DNA of 21,360 nucleotides from Azolla pinnata (taxonomy: Eukaryota; Streptophyta; Polypodiopsida; Salviniales; Salviniaceae), in the NCBI GenBank assembly GCA_037176905.1, contig JBBBWG010003460.1, positions 2,015 through 23,374 on the forward strand. The letters run 5' to 3'. The notes under the pieces were generated by a model. The model was not told the DNA's origin and ran no database searches. It saw only the letters and a program-made list of their open reading frames with translations. Positions 19,801 through 21,360 of this stretch are shown here, one piece after another. Both the position numbers and the translations under genes were made by a program. Every line of letters begins with the position of its first letter. Position 1 is the first letter of the stretch.

Positions 19801-20941
19801 AGTTTTGGGTTCCGCCAAGGCGGAATCGATGCACGCAGATCGATGCAAAGAAACACCATATCCATTCACAAATGAAGATGCAGGCAGATCGATGCAAAAG
19901 AAACACCATATCCATTCACAAGCGAAGACGCAGGCAGATCGATGCAAAAGAAACACCATATCCAATGCACAGATCGATGCAAAAGAAACACCATATCCAT
20001 TGGGCACAGATCGATGCAAAAGAAACACCATATCCATTGGACACAGATGATGATGCAGGCAGATCGATGCAAAGAAACACCATATCCATTGGATTCCGCC
20101 TTGGCGGAACCCAAAACTCAGCGAGAGCTCTGGGTGTTTCTTCGACACCATATCCATTCACAAATGAAGATGCAGGCAGATCGATGCAAAAGAAACACCA
20201 TATCCATTCACAAGCGAAGACGCAGGCAGATCGATGCAAAAGAAACACCATATCCAATGCACAGATCGATGCAAAAGAAACACCATATCCATTGGGCACA
20301 GATCGATGCAAAAGAAACACCATATCCATTGGACACAGATGATGATGCAGGCAGATCGATGCAAAGAAACACCATATCCACTGCACACAGATGATGATAC
20401 AGACAGATGCAAGATCCGCCCATTTCCGAACAAAACAGCCCATGCCACCAAAATGAGCTCTGCGCAGATGCGATCGAACCCCCCCATCCTTCCCGATCGA
20501 GCTGCCCTACGCAGACCAGATCCGAGGATTGTGCCATGGAGATTGGCATCCGCCTGGTTCGCCATGCCCGGGGGGGGGAGGGGGGAGATGGAGGATGAAT
20601 CGAAGCTCTCAGAGGTGGAAGATAGCAAGTACCTGAAGTAGCCGGAGACGTCTTCTTCGGAGAAGGTGCTCTCGGCGGGGAAGGTGAGGTAGATCTGACG
20701 GGAGCCGGAAGCAGCCAAGCTGCCATTGCTGCTGCTGCTGCTGCTGCTTCCGCCATTGCCATTGCCATTGCCATTGCTGCTGCTGCTGCTGCTGCTTCCG
20801 CCATTGCCATTGCCATTGCTGTTGCTGCCGTGGAGATGGAGATGGTGATGGTGATGGTGAAGCTCCTGGTCGGCCCTGTGAGCAGCAGTGTTAAACCTCA
20901 GAGCATCCTCAGAGAGCACAACAGCGTGCTGGCCATGGGGT
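16880..20941 (-). CDS. Plant CCCH zinc finger/OST-HTH/RRM-type RNA-binding protein, C-terminal 428 aa (5' end outside window)
   Basis: Seven exons lie on the minus strand: 20941-20633, 19770-19591, 19357-19275, 18876-18637, 18152-18041, 17676-17486 and 17052-16880. Introns are GT-AG and all phases close. The visible part starts [16 protein letters not shown], which in this family directly follows the OST-HTH domain. It continues with a His run, two Ser/Asn/Gly-rich repeats, and an RRM with RNP2 IYLTFP (83-88) and RNP1 RMFGFVTF (119-126), ending near VLVKPYKEK (149-157). After the RRM come the family segments LLRRHLSEQ (200-208), FGYILDVLD (281-289) and [10 protein letters not shown] (312-321). 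The CCCH finger and OST-HTH should lie in exons beyond 21360. A role in mRNA binding is inferred from the family. The first exon-intron joins are strong. The last exon (57 codons to TGA) rests only on splice signals and an open frame, so the C-terminus is less certain; reading through the exon 6 donor instead gives a short tail and a stop. Confidence 0.88.
17148..17390. repeat. 67-bp direct repeat flanking a 21-bp inverted repeat, in a gene 3 intron
   Basis: Segments 17148-17214 and 17324-17390 are near-identical, with TTGATGCAGA, CATGTGATTGCAATC and AAACCTGATCAAAGTTTGG, at a period of 176 bp. Between them a perfect 21-bp inverted repeat (17221-17241 and 17255-17275) has a 13-nt loop containing GGGTGGGTG. 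All of it lies inside the intron between the last two proposed exons. Confidence 0.9.
17677..18040 (-). other. Gene 3 intron between exons 5 and 6 of the visible part
   Basis: Donor GTATTA and acceptor ATGCAG bound this intron; the phase is 2. It contains a T15 run near 17814-17828 (poly(A) on the gene strand). No other feature was seen. Confidence 0.75.
18153..18636 (-). other. Gene 3 intron between exons 4 and 5 of the visible part
   Basis: Donor GTGGGT and acceptor CTGCAG bound this intron; the phase is 1. The donor was chosen because it restores the family reading frame (VDDLNN). The sequence is AT-rich with no internal gene recognised. Confidence 0.75.
18877..19274 (-). other. Gene 3 intron between exons 3 and 4, mostly satellite
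   Basis: Donor GTTCCT (non-optimal) and acceptor TTGCAG bound this intron; the phase is 1. More than two thirds of it is a 41-bp satellite, plus a (TA)n tract at 18892-18908 beside the acceptor. Confidence 0.8.
18960..19246. repeat. 41-bp minisatellite, seven copies
   Basis: The anchor TAGCATC(A/G) recurs at 18967, 19008, 19049, 19090, 19130, 19171 and 19212, that is at 41, 41, 41, 40, 41 and 41 bp. Each unit carries CAGTTTCTAGCATCATC, TCGATCGAG and CTGCACTG. Copies differ at a few positions. Confidence 0.96.
19772..20147. repeat. Perfect 56-bp inverted repeat at the 3' splice site
   Basis: The 56 bases at 19772-19827 are the exact reverse complement of 20092-20147, separated by 264 bp of satellite. 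The left arm begins one base inside the acceptor dinucleotide, so on the gene strand it covers the A of the AG, the pyrimidine tract and probably the branch region. Each arm also contains the 14-bp palindrome TCCGCCAAGGCGGA. Confidence 0.97.
19828..20395. repeat. Minisatellite with CAGATCGATGCAAA-GAAACACCATATCC units, duplicated as a 291-bp block
   Basis: About eleven units of roughly 34-58 bp share CAGATCGATGCAAA, GAAACACCATATCCA and variable linkers (TTCACAAATGAAGATGCAGG, TTGGGCA, TTGGACACAGATGATGATGC). Five consecutive linker types occur in the same order at 19864-20090 and at 20155-20390, so a block of 291 bp has been duplicated. The right arm of the 56-bp inverted repeat lies between the blocks. 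Long open frames on both strands here are satellite translations. Confidence 0.95.
20729..20860 (-). repeat. Coding Ser/Asn/Gly and His repeats in gene 3
   Basis: Two (GCT)n tracts at about 20727-20748 and 20777-20798 (AGC on the gene strand) each encode a serine run. Each is preceded by an Asn-Gly-rich stretch; together these form an internal duplication of about 50 bp. The neighbouring (GTGATG)n tract near 20840-20860 encodes a six-His run. This low-complexity linker precedes the RRM and is likely to vary in length. Confidence 0.85.
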
Positions 20942-21360
20942 CTGCAGACAGAGGAGAAGACCAAAACTCGTTTCTTGTTCTTGATTCCTTTCTGTCTTTC
21001 CTTTCTAGATTTCTCCAAACTCGTTTCTTGTTCTTGATTCCTTTCTGTTCTTTCTTCCTAGATTTCTCCAAACTCGTTTCTTGTTCTTGATTCCTTTCTG
21101 TTCTTTCTTTCTAGATTTCTTTCTCTGTGTTTGTTTCGGTTTCTTTCTTTCCAGCGAAACGAAGAAGACGACGATGGAGGAAGAAGAAGACGAAGAAGAC
21201 GATGGCGGAAGAAGAAGAGGAGGAAGAAGAAGAAGAAGAAGACGATGGCAGAAGAAGAAGAAGCAGAAGACGATGGAAGAAGCAGAAGAAGAAGCAGAAG
21301 ACGATGGAAGAAGAAGAAGCAGAAGAAGAAGATGGAAGAAGAAGCAGAAGAAGCAGAAGA
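20942..21360 (-). other. Gene 3 intron (incomplete) with two repeat types
   Basis: The acceptor CTGCAG ends at 20942. Just upstream on the gene strand a 53-bp unit containing AAACTCGTTTCTTGTTC occurs three times on the plus strand (20964, 21017 and about 21070). From 21155 to the window end the sequence is a GAA/GAC/GAT-GGA purine tract, pyrimidine-rich on the gene strand. The exons for the CCCH finger and OST-HTH would lie further right. Confidence 0.7.

Larger units (their letters stand above)
19771..20632 (-). other. Gene 3 intron splitting the RRM, 862 bp
   Basis: Donor GTACTT at 20632 and acceptor TTCGACAG at 19771 bound this intron; the phase is 2. It interrupts the RRM between YF and RGYGPVQD. 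It is filled with a satellite and a long inverted repeat. The part next to the donor (20400-20632) is unique sequence with a G9 run at about 20571-20579. Confidence 0.85.

Noticed and set aside
19836..20390. Regularly spaced repeats resembling a CRISPR array
   Set aside because: The linkers between units are themselves repeated, unit lengths vary, and this is plant nuclear DNA; it is a minisatellite.
19503..20443. Long open frames on both strands rich in DRCKRNTIS / [10 protein letters not shown]
   Set aside because: They are translations of the intron minisatellite; frames stay open because the units lack stops. The real exons overlap only at 19591-19770.

Overview
This window is nuclear DNA of a flowering plant. 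It carries a COP9 signalosome subunit 8 gene and a plant-specific CCCH/OST-HTH/RRM-type gene, both with GT-AG introns. Its interstitial telomere tracts are of the plant CCCTAAA type, and telobox motifs and abundant AT-rich and trinucleotide simple repeats are also present. I cannot name the species; the proteins are diverged from the Arabidopsis forms I remember.

Three protein genes can be assembled by exon joining; in each, reading phase is preserved across every GT-AG junction. (1) CSN8, minus strand, 6709 to 2046, five exons, 201 aa, complete, with a 3.27 kb third intron. (2) A conserved but unnamed small membrane-anchored plant protein, plus strand, 9855 to 11560, two exons, 76 aa. (3) The C-terminal 428 aa of an RNA-binding protein with an RRM, minus strand, 20941 to 16880, seven exons visible. 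The exons that should carry its CCCH finger and OST-HTH domain lie beyond the right edge. Most other long open frames are shadows or translations of repeats.

Layout: 1-2045 is AT-rich and repeat-rich (41-bp satellite, poly-purine/pyrimidine, a 208-bp duplication, a fold-back element). 2046-6709 is CSN8. 6710-8335 is a tandem array of ~176-210 bp units starting at the CSN8 start codon. 8340-9854 is the upstream and leader region of gene 2, with a 16-bp satellite of about 23 telobox-like units. 9855-11560 is gene 2. 11561-16879 is a gap between convergent genes with two telomere-repeat tracts and a heptamer satellite. 16880-21360 is gene 3, with satellites inside its introns.

The genes do not form a pathway. 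CSN8 and gene 2 are divergent; gene 2 and gene 3 are convergent. The most notable signal is that several satellites appear to grow out of functional gene edges. One is the CSN8 start-codon region, whose copies read as a start-stop AUG-UAA on the CSN8 strand. Another is a gene 3 intron-exon boundary, which also carries a perfect 56-bp inverted repeat that could bury the splice acceptor. The telobox leader of gene 2 may be a third.
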